Shown here piece by piece: positions 1 to 8,632 of a stretch of DNA of 64,000 bases. Both the position numbers and the translations under genes were made by a program. The notes beneath the pieces were generated by a model. That model saw only the letters and a program-made list of their open reading frames with translations. It did no database searches and had not been told where the DNA came from. The DNA is taken from positions 244,740 to 308,739 of the forward strand of contig NZ_JBMOUD010000005.1 of the NCBI RefSeq assembly GCF_049319665.1, read 5' to 3'. The DNA is from JBMOUD01 sp049319665. Lineage in GTDB: Bacteria > Pseudomonadota > Gammaproteobacteria > Enterobacterales > Enterobacteriaceae. Position 1 is the first letter of the stretch; each line of letters starts with the position of its first letter.

Positions 1-193
1 GGCCAAGTCGCGCACCAGATTTGTTCATAATCAGCGTTTCAAGCTGCTCTGCAGCATCGGCAGGATACGGCGCAAGCTGTGGCGTAATCATCGCAATATG
101 TGGATGATTAACCGCCAACCAAGCTTGCAACGCGGTGGCTTTAGCCGACTGCGGTGAGCTATTGAATCCATGCAGATAAACCAAGGTATCCAT
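1..193 (-). CDS. yqiA: YqiA esterase, N-terminal part (runs off the window)
   Basis: Only the first 64 codons lie in the window; the gene continues past base 1. The N-terminus MDTLVYLHGFNSSPQSAKAT matches YqiA, a small alpha/beta-hydrolase with esterase activity, and LHGFNSSP is the typical oxyanion-loop region of this family. The serine nucleophile is outside the window. The ATG (191-193) overlaps the TAA of cpdA by one base, so the gene is translationally coupled to cpdA, in the cpdA-yqiA(-parE) order of E. coli. Confidence 0.9.
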   Translation of the reverse strand, partial: MDTLVYLHGFNSSPQSAKATALQAWLAVNHPHIAMITPQLAPYPADAAEQLETLIMNKSGARLG

Positions 194-1020
194 TAATAAC
201 CTTCCGAATCACTATCAGGGCGGAATTCATCACTATCAAGGCGGCATACTTCGGTGACAACACGACCATCAGGATACAGGTTAAGATAACGCCAGCCTGG
301 AGAAAGCGTATCTAGCGTAAAATTGGTGCAATGAGATTTGAACTGCACGCAGGTAGAAGGTGTCGCCAACATCCGTTTACCATGCCAATCAAGGTCTAAC
401 TCTTGGTGGATATGCCCACACAATAACGTGGTGACGCGTGGATAATGTTGTAATAACGTCGCCAACGTATGAGCATTTCTTAAACTATGTTGATCAAGCC
501 AGGTACATCCTGAAGGCAGCGGATGGTGGTGCAACATAATCAACGTAAAGCGCTTAGGATACTGTTCAAGACATTGCGTCAGCCATTCGAATTGCTGCTC
601 ACTCAGTTCACCATGAGGCACGCCGGGCACTTGGGTATCAAGCAAGACGATTTGCCAATGCTCTCCCAACAATACCTGTTTAGAGGGATGGATCCCTGTC
701 TGTGCTAATGCCTTAACCATCGCGGGCTGGAAATCATGATTACCGGGTAGCCAAACACAAGGCGTGGACAATTGGTCTATTCCATCAACAAAGTGTTGAT
801 AGGCTCCCAGTGTTTGGTCTTGGGCCAAATCGCCCGTTGCTGCGATAAGATCAACCTCGCGCTGCGAAGCAATAATAGCATCCAGCACAGCGTGATAACT
901 GCGAAAGGTGTTTACACCTAACAACGTATCATTTTTGCTGGCGAACAAATGAGTATCGGTAATCTGTAATATCCTGGCTTTGGCCCCATCAGCCAAAGGC
1001 AACGTGAACAGGCTATTCAA
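193..1020 (-). CDS. cpdA: 3',5'-cyclic-AMP phosphodiesterase CpdA
   Basis: This 275-residue calcineurin-like metallophosphoesterase hydrolyses cAMP to AMP and so tunes CRP signalling. All metal-binding motifs of the family are visible in order: DTHLF (about residues 22-26), GDLAQD, GNHD, an LHHHPLP segment and GHIHQE. Length equals the E. coli enzyme. It lies between yqiB upstream and yqiA downstream on the minus strand, part of the nudF-yqiB-cpdA-yqiA(-parE) operon. The acidic tail ending DSDSEGY is typical of the gamma-proteobacterial enzyme. I see no defect. Confidence 0.96.
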   Translation of the reverse strand: MNSLFTLPLADGAKARILQITDTHLFASKNDTLLGVNTFRSYHAVLDAIIASQREVDLIAATGDLAQDQTLGAYQHFVDGIDQLSTPCVWLPGNHDFQPAMVKALAQTGIHPSKQVLLGEHWQIVLLDTQVPGVPHGELSEQQFEWLTQCLEQYPKRFTLIMLHHHPLPSGCTWLDQHSLRNAHTLATLLQHYPRVTTLLCGHIHQELDLDWHGKRMLATPSTCVQFKSHCTNFTLDTLSPGWRYLNLYPDGRVVTEVCRLDSDEFRPDSDSEGY

Positions 1021-1047
1021 ATGGCGTCCTTTGTTATTTAAGTCTGT

Positions 1048-1473
1048 CTAACAAGTCGGAACAGGCATCGCTCCATGCGCCAAACAATAGCGCAACCAAT
1101 CCGCTAAAAACTGGTTAATTTGATGCTTTTCATCACGTTGATGCAACTTTTTATTGGGGTAATCATAGCGTGCCTTGAAACGAAATATCTGTTGGCTAGC
1201 ACACACTTCGGCAACCATAGCATCGTGGTATAGACGAATGGTCATCGATGGCAGACTCCAATAGCTAACAGCAGGCGCGGTTTGCTTGATTTCTACCAAC
1301 GACGTATAGCGCGTCGATTCGAGGATCGTTAGCTGATAGACAGCGCTCGCTACCTGATAAGTGACCATTTGACCCACTTCGTCATTACGCGGTAGCAGGC
1401 GGCGAAGTTGTGCAAAGTTGGTCTCACATACCCTCATCATTTCAGGGAAGTCAGGTACATAACGCTTTATCAT
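1048..1473 (-). CDS. yqiB: DUF1249 family protein YqiB
   Basis: The 141-residue product matches YqiB (DUF1249), a conserved cytoplasmic enterobacterial protein of unknown function. It starts MIKRYVPDFPEMMRVCETNF and has neither a signal peptide nor a membrane segment. The start overlaps the end of nudF by four bases (1470-1473), which indicates translational coupling inside the nudF-yqiB-cpdA operon. A role tied to nucleotide turnover is suggested only by these neighbours. Confidence 0.9.
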   Translation of the reverse strand: MIKRYVPDFPEMMRVCETNFAQLRRLLPRNDEVGQMVTYQVASAVYQLTILESTRYTSLVEIKQTAPAVSYWSLPSMTIRLYHDAMVAEVCASQQIFRFKARYDYPNKKLHQRDEKHQINQFLADWLRYCLAHGAMPVPTC

Positions 1474-2105
1474 TCTTTAGCCCATTCTTTTCTTAAAGAG
1501 TCGTGGTGCAAGGCCAGCCACTGCAAAGCAATCACTGACGCTGCATTATCTATCGCTCCTTCTTCCACCCAACGATAAGCCTGTTCCCGGCTAACCACAT
1601 GTACTCGGATGTCTTCATTTTCTGATTCCAAACCATGAATCCCGTGCGCCGTTGTGGAGTCCACTTCCCCAACCAAGATAGACAGGCGCTCGCTGGTCCC
1701 ACCCGGACTGGCAAGATAGCTCAACATCGGCTTACAACGTTTAACGCTAATGCCCGCTTCTTCTTGCGCTTCTCGCCTGGCGACATCTTCAACTGTTTCG
1801 CCCTCTTCGATCATACCGGCAACCATCTCCAGTAACCAAGGCGTGTTACTGCTTTCGATAGCTGGGAAACGCAGTTGCTCTAGTAGAACCACAGTATCGC
1901 GCACAGGATCATAAGGTAGCAGAACTGCAGCATGACCGCGCTCAAAAACCTCACGCACCACTTCGCCGCTCATTTGTCCATTAAACAAACGATGACGAAA
2001 CCGATAAGACTTCATGGAGAAAAAACCTTTGTAAACGGTCTTCTCTGCCATAATTTCTACATCATTTTTGCCGAAACTTACCGGTGATGCTTGATATTTG
2101 CTCAT
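1470..2105 (-). CDS. nudF: ADP-ribose pyrophosphatase NudF
   Basis: This Nudix hydrolase splits ADP-ribose to AMP and ribose-5-phosphate. The Nudix box GX5EX7REUXEEXGU is visible at about residues 97-119, from GMIEEGE to REAQEEAGI. At 211 residues it is the usual length. It is the first gene of the minus-strand nudF-yqiB-cpdA-yqiA operon and diverges from tolC across about 230 bases that must carry both promoters. Its stop overlaps yqiB. Confidence 0.96.
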   Translation of the reverse strand: MSKYQASPVSFGKNDVEIMAEKTVYKGFFSMKSYRFRHRLFNGQMSGEVVREVFERGHAAVLLPYDPVRDTVVLLEQLRFPAIESSNTPWLLEMVAGMIEEGETVEDVARREAQEEAGISVKRCKPMLSYLASPGGTSERLSILVGEVDSTTAHGIHGLESENEDIRVHVVSREQAYRWVEEGAIDNAASVIALQWLALHHDSLRKEWAKE

Positions 2106-2334
2106 GAAATCTCTTTCCTCGGCCGATGATTAAAGAATAAATTGCCGCCGCGTGGACCAATTAGATGGAAAAACGTTCATAATATTCAAGATAATTTGTG
2201 ACAGATTAAGATGAATTCAGCTAGCATGGCACATTAAGTCACCTCGCTCGTCTGCTACTATCTGTTAGAATCTGCGTCTATTTATTGAATGTAAGCGCTA
2301 ACATAACAACATTGTTGCACTACAAGGAATGCAA

Positions 2335-3843
2335 ATGAAGAAACTGCTCTCCCTACTCATTGGACTTAGCCTCGGCGGTTACAGTGCGTTAAGCCAGGCT
2401 GAAAACCTGATGCAGGTATATCAGCAAGCCAAGGAAAGTAACCCAGATTTGCGTGCGTCTGCAGCAACACGTGATGCTGCATTTGAAAAGATCAACGAAT
2501 CGCGCAGCCCGCTGTTACCGCAACTTGGTTTAGGTGCCGATTATAATTATACCGGCGGCTACCGCGATGCGAATAATGTGAATAGCAACGTCTCGAGCGC
2601 CTCCTTGCAGCTGACACAAACTCTGTTTGATATGTCTAAATGGCGTGCATTGACCCTGCAGGAAAAAACTGCCGGTATTTCAGACGTTACTTTCCAGACT
2701 GCACAGCAGACCTTAATTCTGAATACTGCGACTGCCTATTTCAACGTTTTGCGTGCGATTGACTCATTGTCTTATACCGAAGCACAAAAACAGGCAATTT
2801 ATCGTCAATTGGATCAAACCACTCAGCGTTTCAACGTTGGCCTGGTGGCAATTACTGACGTACAAAACGCCCGTTCACAATATGACAGCGTGCTGGCAAA
2901 TGAAGTGACTGCCCGTAATAACCTGGATAACGCGTTGGAATCACTGCGTCAGGTAACTGGACAGTTCTACCCAGACTTGGCGTCGCTGAATATCGCAACC
3001 TTCGGGACTCAACGCCCAGAGCCGGTTAATAGCCTGCTGAAAGAAGCAGAAAACCGTAACCTGAGCCTGTTGTCTGCGCGTTTGTCACAGGACTTAGCTC
3101 GCGAACAGATTCGTTTTGCCCAGGATGGCCATCTACCAACCATCGGCCTGACGGCGTCTACCGGGTTATCTAATACTCGTTATAACGGTTCTAAAACCGG
3201 TGAAGGTACTACCTTTACTGACAGCGATGCTGGTCAAAACAAGATTGGCCTGAGCTTCTCCCTGCCGTTGTACAGTGGTGGCTCAGTGTCTTCACAAGTT
3301 AAACAAGCACAGTTCAACTTTGTGAGTGCCAGCGAACAGTTGGAAAGCTCACATCGTTCGGTTGTCCAGACGGTGCGCTCTTCATTCAATAATATCTCTG
3401 CGTCAATCAGCAGCATCAGCGCGTTTAAACAAGCGGTTGTCTCTGCGCAAAGCTCATTGGATGCGATGGAAGCCGGTTATCAAGTCGGTACTCGTACCAT
3501 TGTGGACGTTTTGGATGCTACAACGACGCTGTATAACGCTAAACAGCAGTTGTCTAACTCACGTTACGATTATCTGATCAACCAGCTGAATATCAAATCA
3601 GCATTGGGGACGTTAAACGAAAACGACCTATTGGCGCTCAACGGTGCGTTGGGTAAAGAAGTGGCAACGTCTCCTGATCAAGTTGCTCCTGAAAATCCTC
3701 AGCAAGATGCTTCTGCTGATGGTTACAATGCACAAGGTTCAGCGCCTAAAGCTGTTCATACTCAGAAAACCAGCGTGCGTGCTCCGGCAGCACATGGTTC
3801 TACAACGAGCAGCAAAAAAAGCGGCAATCCGTTCCAGAACTAA
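2335..3843 (+). CDS. tolC: Outer-membrane efflux channel TolC
   Basis: TolC is the trimeric outer-membrane exit duct for AcrAB-type pumps and type I secretion. The 502-residue product has a signal peptide (MKKLLSLLIG to LSQA, cut before ENLMQVYQQ), the two OEP repeats with long helices, and the variable C-terminal tail that ends in NPFQN. I place the start at the second ATG (2335) because AAGGA at 2324-2328 is six bases upstream of it. The ATG at 2329 directly abuts that ribosome site. It diverges from nudF. Identity with E. coli TolC is high through the whole core. Confidence 0.97.
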   Translation: MKKLLSLLIGLSLGGYSALSQAENLMQVYQQAKESNPDLRASAATRDAAFEKINESRSPLLPQLGLGADYNYTGGYRDANNVNSNVSSASLQLTQTLFDMSKWRALTLQEKTAGISDVTFQTAQQTLILNTATAYFNVLRAIDSLSYTEAQKQAIYRQLDQTTQRFNVGLVAITDVQNARSQYDSVLANEVTARNNLDNALESLRQVTGQFYPDLASLNIATFGTQRPEPVNSLLKEAENRNLSLLSARLSQDLAREQIRFAQDGHLPTIGLTASTGLSNTRYNGSKTGEGTTFTDSDAGQNKIGLSFSLPLYSGGSVSSQVKQAQFNFVSASEQLESSHRSVVQTVRSSFNNISASISSISAFKQAVVSAQSSLDAMEAGYQVGTRTIVDVLDATTTLYNAKQQLSNSRYDYLINQLNIKSALGTLNENDLLALNGALGKEVATSPDQVAPENPQQDASADGYNAQGSAPKAVHTQKTSVRAPAAHGSTTSSKKSGNPFQN

Positions 3844-3849
3844 TGTTTT

Positions 3850-3883
3850 ACGGGGAGTTAGCACTCATGTGCTAGCTTCCCGT
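3850..3883 (+). terminator. Stem-loop after tolC
   Basis: A 15-bp stem with two G-T wobble pairs and a TCAT loop starts seven bases after the tolC stop. No run of T follows, so it could be a weak terminator or an mRNA-stabilising 3' structure. Confidence 0.5.
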
Positions 3884-4142
3884 CATTAATGACAGACTCA
3901 AACCATTTATCCCTCGAACCTCCAATAACTCGCGAATAAATAGCCCTCACTTTTCCCTAAATTCGACGCAGTTTTCTCCCAATAGCCAGGCATCTATCAC
4001 AGTATGCCCTCCGCTAACGTAAAGTCCGGTAACTATTGCTATTACCGCTTTAATAATGAGCGTCTTTCCCCTATTCTTACACGGTTAACATTTTGTAACT
4101 TCTGGGAAAGGGCGACAAAGCCCAATAAATGGGATGAAATCG

Positions 4143-4811
4143 ATGAAACGGACAAAAAATATTAATTTAGCGACCTTCCGTAAAACGTGGCGTAGCTCGC
4201 GCCTTACCCCTGTTGCTTTAGCGGTTAGCGCCGTATTTATGCTCAGCGCTTGTGAACAAAGTGACGAAACTGTCTCGCTTTATCAAAATGCCGATGATTG
4301 CTCTAAAGCCAATCCATCAAATAGCGCTCAGTGCGCGGCCTCTTTTAATGCAGCGAAGCAAGAAGCGGTGAAAACAGCCCCTAAATATGCAAGCCAGGCT
4401 GATTGCGTGGCGGAGTTTGGCGAATCACAATGTACTCAAGTTCCTGCACAAGCGGGAATGTCTGCCGAGTCACACAGCGGCGGCAGCTCGTGGATGCCGT
4501 TAATGGCAGGCTTTATGATGGGCCGAATGATGAGCGGCGGCGCAGGCTATGCTCAGCAGCCACTTTTCACTTCCAAAAATGCGGGTAACGCGGCAAGCGG
4601 AAAATTCGTTGATGCCACGGGTAAGAGCTATGGTCCCGCGACAACTGGCCGCAGCATGAACGTGCCAAAAACGGCGATGGCACCAAAACCGGCAACCACT
4701 TCAACCATCACCCGCGGTGGTTTTGGTGAAAGTGTTGCGAAACAAAACACCATGCAACGCAGCGCGGCGTCCTCGTCTAGCCGTTCTGGCTCTCGCAGTA
4801 TGGGCGGCTAA
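4143..4811 (+). CDS. ygiB: DUF1190 protein YgiB (secreted, Cys-rich N-terminus)
   Basis: The 222-residue product matches YgiB (DUF1190/UPF0441). Residues about 22-37 form a hydrophobic stretch ending FMLSACEQSDE, which looks like a lipoprotein-type signal. A Gly/Met-rich segment (about 115-135) and a Ser/Arg-rich tail ending SRSMGG follow. The start is taken at 4143 because GGG at 4131-4133 would abut the upstream ATG at 4134, and E. coli YgiB also begins MKRTK. ygiC starts three bases after the stop, so the two form an operon. Function is unknown; the pair is linked to tolC by conserved position. Confidence 0.88.
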   Translation: MKRTKNINLATFRKTWRSSRLTPVALAVSAVFMLSACEQSDETVSLYQNADDCSKANPSNSAQCAASFNAAKQEAVKTAPKYASQADCVAEFGESQCTQVPAQAGMSAESHSGGSSWMPLMAGFMMGRMMSGGAGYAQQPLFTSKNAGNAASGKFVDATGKSYGPATTGRSMNVPKTAMAPKPATTSTITRGGFGESVAKQNTMQRSAASSSSRSGSRSMGG

Positions 4812-4814
4812 TGC

Positions 4815-6002
4815 ATGAAACGTATTAATCTGGTTGAGCGCCCAGACTGGCGAGAAAAAGCCGCTGAATTTGGTTTTAATTTTCACACCATGTATGGCGA
4901 GCCTTACTGGTGTGAAGACGCCTACTATGAATTTACGTTGGCGCAGATAGAAGAATTGGAAGATGCTACCGCCGACATCCATCAGATGTGTTTAAAAGCG
5001 GTGGAGCGCGTGGTCAACGACGACGCGTTGATGACCAAATTCCGCATCCCTAAGCACTGCTGGGAATTCGTCAGAAGCTCTTGGCGTAGCCAACAGCCTT
5101 CGCTGTATTCACGTCTGGATTTAGCTTATGACGGCATCAGTCCTCCTAAGCTTCTAGAAAATAACGCTGATACGCCGACGTCATTGTACGAAGCAGCCTT
5201 TTTCCAATGGTTATGGCTCGAAGATCAGGTCAAATCGGGGAAATTGCCGGCGCATTCTGATCAGTTCAATAGCCTGCAGGAAAAGTTGATCGACCGTTTT
5301 GCCGAGTTGAAAAACCAGTTCGGTTTTTCACTGCTGCATCTAGCCTGCTGCGAGGATACAGAAGAAGATCGCGGCACCGTGCAATATCTGCAAGATTGCG
5401 CGCATGAAGCGGATCTGGCGACGGAGTTCCTATTTATTGAAGAGATCGGCTTAGGCGAACGCGGTCAGTTTACCGATCCTCAGGATCAGGTGATCAGCAA
5501 TCTGTTTAAACTGTATCCTTGGGAATTCATGTTCCGCGAAACCTTCTCCACTAAGCTTGAAGATGCGGGTGTACGTTGGCTTGAACCGGCCTGGAAAGCG
5601 ATTTTATCCAACAAAGCGCTGTTGCCATTGCTGTGGGAAATGTTCCCAAATCATCCTAATCTGCTGGCATCCTATTTTGCCGAAGATGCCTATCCACAGA
5701 TGGATCACTATGTGATTAAGCCGCTGTTCTCACGCGAAGGTGCCAACATTCGCATTATCGAGAAAGGCCAGGAAGTGGCAAGCGTTGACGGTCCTTACGG
5801 CGAAGAAGGCATGATCGTGCAGCAGTTCCATCCTTTGCCACGTTTTAACGATAGCTATACGCTGATCGGTAGCTGGCTGATAAACGATCAACCTGCTGGC
5901 ATCGGTATTCGTGAGGATAGAGAATTGATCACTCAAGATCTCTCGCGCTTCTACCCGCATATCTTGCTGGATAATACTCAGCAAGCAGACGCTGATTTCT
6001 AA
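4815..6002 (+). CDS. ygiC: Glutathionylspermidine-synthase-like ATP-grasp protein YgiC
   Basis: This 395-residue protein belongs to the preATP-grasp/glutathionylspermidine synthase family and lacks the amidase domain of the true bifunctional enzyme. The family core is visible: LLENNADTPTSLYEAAFFQW in the N-terminal half, KPLFSREGANIRI near residue 305 and GPYGEEGMIVQQF after it. It probably ligates an amine to a carboxylate using ATP, but the substrate is unknown. It sits three bases behind ygiB and is followed by a strong terminator. Confidence 0.9.
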   Translation: MKRINLVERPDWREKAAEFGFNFHTMYGEPYWCEDAYYEFTLAQIEELEDATADIHQMCLKAVERVVNDDALMTKFRIPKHCWEFVRSSWRSQQPSLYSRLDLAYDGISPPKLLENNADTPTSLYEAAFFQWLWLEDQVKSGKLPAHSDQFNSLQEKLIDRFAELKNQFGFSLLHLACCEDTEEDRGTVQYLQDCAHEADLATEFLFIEEIGLGERGQFTDPQDQVISNLFKLYPWEFMFRETFSTKLEDAGVRWLEPAWKAILSNKALLPLLWEMFPNHPNLLASYFAEDAYPQMDHYVIKPLFSREGANIRIIEKGQEVASVDGPYGEEGMIVQQFHPLPRFNDSYTLIGSWLINDQPAGIGIREDRELITQDLSRFYPHILLDNTQQADADF

Positions 6003-6007
6003 CTGGT

Positions 6008-6043
6008 AACGGATAATGAGGCCGCCTCATTATCCGTTTTCTT
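6008..6043 (+). terminator. Rho-independent terminator after ygiC
   Basis: A 13-bp perfect stem (6008-6020 pairs with 6026-6038) closes a five-base loop and is followed by TTCTTTC. It lies six bases after the ygiC stop and could also serve the converging ygiD. Confidence 0.85.
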
Positions 6044-6075
6044 TCTTGCGTTAGCCTCAGTGAACCGAATTCACG

Positions 6076-6870
6076 TTAACCTAACTGCACTGACAGCATA
6101 CTCAGCGAGCCGCCTGTAATACCATTAGTTGGCAGAGAAATCGCCTCTTCCCCATCCCAACTTCCCAACACATAAAGTAATGGCAGATAATGCTCTAGCG
6201 ATGGATTCGACAATTCTGCCGCTTCATGCTGCATAAAGTTAACCAGCGGGTGATCTTTGGCCTCGCCTTTCCAATCAAGATTATCAACCACATATTGGTT
6301 AAACGCCGTAGCCCAAGGATAAGCTGGCGCGTCGTCGCCTTCGCCACGTCTCATCATACGTAAATTGTGTACCACATTGCCACTGGCCACGATCAACACG
6401 CCTTGTTCACGTAATGCCGCGAGCTTCTTACCAATTTGATAGTGGTATTCAGCAGGCTGTGTACCATCGATACTCAATTGGATCATCGGAATATCCGCTA
6501 ATGGATATACCTTTGCCAATACGCCCCAGGAACCGTGGTCAAATCCCCATTCACTGGTATCGGCGATCACCTTAATCGGTGCCAACAGCTCTTGCACCTG
6601 TTTGGCCAACTCTGGCGAACCCGGTGCCGGGTAACGAACGTCAAACAGCGCCTGAGGAAAACCACCAAAATCATGGATGGTTTTAGGATTACTCATCGCC
6701 GTAACGGCCGTTCCGCGGGTATACCAATGCGCAGACACCGCCAGAATGGCTTTCGGACGAGGTAGGGTTTCCCCCAACTTAGCCCAGGTTTGCGTATAGA
6801 TATTGTCTTGCAACACATTCATTGGACTACCGTGTCCCAAAAACAAAGCAGGCATCCGCGAGGTCGTCAT
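6076..6870 (-). CDS. ygiD: 4,5-DOPA-extradiol-type dioxygenase YgiD
   Basis: The 264-residue enzyme belongs to the LigB-like extradiol dioxygenase family. E. coli YgiD opens the ring of L-DOPA. Zn/Fe ligand motifs of the family are present: LGHGSPMN near the N-terminus, SAHW (about residue 48), FDHGSWG and ASGNVVHN. The reading frame is open further upstream to 7032, but I start at 6870. There MTTSRMPALF aligns with E. coli, and AAGGA lies eight bases before the ATG. Confidence 0.92.
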   Translation of the reverse strand: MTTSRMPALFLGHGSPMNVLQDNIYTQTWAKLGETLPRPKAILAVSAHWYTRGTAVTAMSNPKTIHDFGGFPQALFDVRYPAPGSPELAKQVQELLAPIKVIADTSEWGFDHGSWGVLAKVYPLADIPMIQLSIDGTQPAEYHYQIGKKLAALREQGVLIVASGNVVHNLRMMRRGEGDDAPAYPWATAFNQYVVDNLDWKGEAKDHPLVNFMQHEAAELSNPSLEHYLPLLYVLGSWDGEEAISLPTNGITGGSLSMLSVQLG

Positions 6871-7140
6871 TTTATTTTCCTTACCAGGGTGAAAACAGGC
6901 AGCGGCGTAATGAATACCAAGGCTGCGCGATAAAAACACACTACTCTTTTCTGTTATCGGTTGCAGGCGGATAAGCGTGATGAAGATGTTCAATAATTTT
7001 GAATATTGGTTATGATGAAAATATTCCGGCAACAGATCGGGATTTAGGAGTGAATGAGTAAGCGAAGAGGGTTAATGTCAATTTCTCATAAGCACAGGTG
7101 AAAATGATCTATACCTTTTTAGTACCTGTTAAGCGGATAA

Positions 7141-7171
7141 AATAGAAAAGGCCGCTTACGCGACCTTTTTC
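7141..7171 (-). terminator. Terminator downstream of ribB
   Basis: AAAGGTCGC and GCGGCCTTT (minus strand) pair around a GTAA loop, and the stem is followed by TTCTATTTT on that strand. A T run on the plus side means it may work in both directions. Confidence 0.7.
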
Positions 7172-7202
7172 ACTGGCTATGCTGTTATCTAGCTTTAGGC
7201 TA

Positions 7203-7856
7203 TTAACTCGCTTTTTGGGTTTGTGATTGACGGTATTCAACCAAATCGTCAATCGTCACCACTGGCATATTATGCGCATTCGCGAAAGCAACAACTTCTG
7301 GCGCATGCGCCATAGTGCCATCGTCATTAGTCAGCTCACACAGCACGCCATAAGGTTTGAAACCAGCCAAAGAAACCAAGTCAGTCGTCGCTTCAGTATG
7401 ACCACGACGAGTTAACACGCCGCCCGGCTGTGCACGCAGTGGGAATACATGCCCTGGGCGATTAAGGTCAGAAGGCTTAGCATTATCGGCAATAGCCGCA
7501 CGAATAGTGGTTAAACGGTCACTTGCTGAAACGCCAGTCGTCACACCAACAGCGCCTTCAATCGTGACGGTAAAGCCCGTTTGGAAGTGGCTGGAGTTTT
7601 GCTCAACCATCATTGGCAAATCGAGCTGCTGACGGCGTTCTTCGGTCAAACACAGGCAAACAATGCCGCTGCCGTGACGAATGGACAATGCCATTTGCTC
7701 AACGGTCATGGTTTCGGCGGCAAAGATCATATCGCCTTCGTTTTCACGGTTTTCGTCGTCCAGTACCATCACACCTTGGCCATTGCGTAACGCGGTAAGC
7801 GCGCGTTCAACACGTTCGACAGGTGAACCGAATTCGGAAAGTAGGGTCTGATTCAT
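7203..7856 (-). CDS. ribB: 3,4-dihydroxy-2-butanone 4-phosphate synthase
   Basis: RibB converts ribulose 5-phosphate to dihydroxybutanone phosphate plus formate, the four-carbon precursor of riboflavin. The 217-residue, single-domain form lacks a RibA extension. Signature DDENRENEGDMIFAAE (about residues 33-48) carries the acidic metal and substrate residues, and RPGHVFPLRAQPGGVLTRRG follows at about 133-152. An FMN riboswitch precedes the gene on the same strand, so expression should fall when FMN is plentiful. It is a single-gene unit ending in a hairpin terminator. Confidence 0.97.
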   Translation of the reverse strand: MNQTLLSEFGSPVERVERALTALRNGQGVMVLDDENRENEGDMIFAAETMTVEQMALSIRHGSGIVCLCLTEERRQQLDLPMMVEQNSSHFQTGFTVTIEGAVGVTTGVSASDRLTTIRAAIADNAKPSDLNRPGHVFPLRAQPGGVLTRRGHTEATTDLVSLAGFKPYGVLCELTNDDGTMAHAPEVVAFANAHNMPVVTIDDLVEYRQSQTQKAS

Positions 7857-8000
7857 GGTAAAATAACCTCATTAAGACTATGAAAAATAAATGGATTACC
7901 AGAATCAGGGCATCTTGCGGGGGTAAGCATAGTCAGCACGAAGCTCACTATAACTATAAAATAACGCAGCAGGCATTACTGCCTAACTCTAACCGTTACT

Positions 8001-8148
8001 CTCTCCCATCCGGACTATAACCGTCGGCCCCGGAATTACACCGGGTCTGCTGACCTCAAACCATTGGCTGACTTGAGCGCTCGCGGGCTTCCACCTGATA
8101 TTTCCTAGTGGTTTACCGCCGGTGGGGATTTTCACCCCGCCCTGAGAA
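8001..8148 (-). promoter_or_regulatory. FMN riboswitch (RFN element) in the ribB leader
   Basis: On the minus strand the leader begins TTCTCAGGGCGGGGTGAAAA, runs through CCCCACCGGCGGTAAA and ends GGATGGGAGAGAG. These are the conserved RFN blocks, with helices P2-P6 between them. It lies about 145 bases upstream of the ribB ATG. In E. coli the processed leader fragment is the small RNA SroG. The expression platform could act on transcription or on ribosome access; I cannot tell which. Confidence 0.93.
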
Positions 8149-8288
8149 TAAGCAAGAGAACTATAACGCTAAAAAAACCGTTGGGCAATGCACTCTTTGT
8201 GCGCTGAAAGCGCGGATCAAAGGTTTATAGAAACCTTGCCAGCGATTACACTAGTTACCAGCACCCCATTTGAAACAAGGTAAACATC

Positions 8289-8558
8289 ATGATTGACCCG
8301 AAAAAAATTGAACAACTTGCCCGCCAGGTTCATGAGTCAATGCCGAAAGGGATCCGAGAGTTCGGTGAAGAAACCGAAAAGAAAATTCGTCAGGTGTTGC
8401 AGGCGCAATTTAGCCGCATGGATTTAGTAAACCGTGAAGAATTTGATGTGCAAACTCAGGTTCTGCTGCGTACTCGTGAAAAACTGATCGCGTTGGAACA
8501 GCGTATTGCTGAACTTGAAGCTAAAGCGTCACCGGCCGCAGATAAGCCAGAAGCCTGA
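8289..8558 (+). CDS. ubiK: Ubiquinone biosynthesis accessory factor UbiK
   Basis: This 89-residue BMFP-family protein (formerly YqiC) starts MIDPKKIEQLARQVHESMPK and ends in a coiled coil (about residues 52-80). UbiK binds UbiJ and supports aerobic coenzyme Q synthesis in the Ubi complex. Length is slightly below the 96 residues of E. coli because the Pro-rich tail is short. The ATG follows AAGG at 8278-8281. It diverges from ribB and converges with hldE at a shared hairpin. Confidence 0.93.
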   Translation: MIDPKKIEQLARQVHESMPKGIREFGEETEKKIRQVLQAQFSRMDLVNREEFDVQTQVLLRTREKLIALEQRIAELEAKASPAADKPEA

Positions 8559-8577
8559 TTCAGATTTATTTTGCGAT

Positions 8578-8611
8578 AAAAAAGGCCCGCAAAATTGCAG
8601 GCCTTTTATAA
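8578..8611. terminator. Bidirectional terminator between ubiK and hldE
   Basis: AAAAGGCC...GGCCTTTT form a stem with one internal mismatch around an A-rich loop. The flanking A and T runs suit termination of both converging genes. Confidence 0.8.
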
Positions 8612-8632
8612 ATTAACTCACTGTTAATGCTA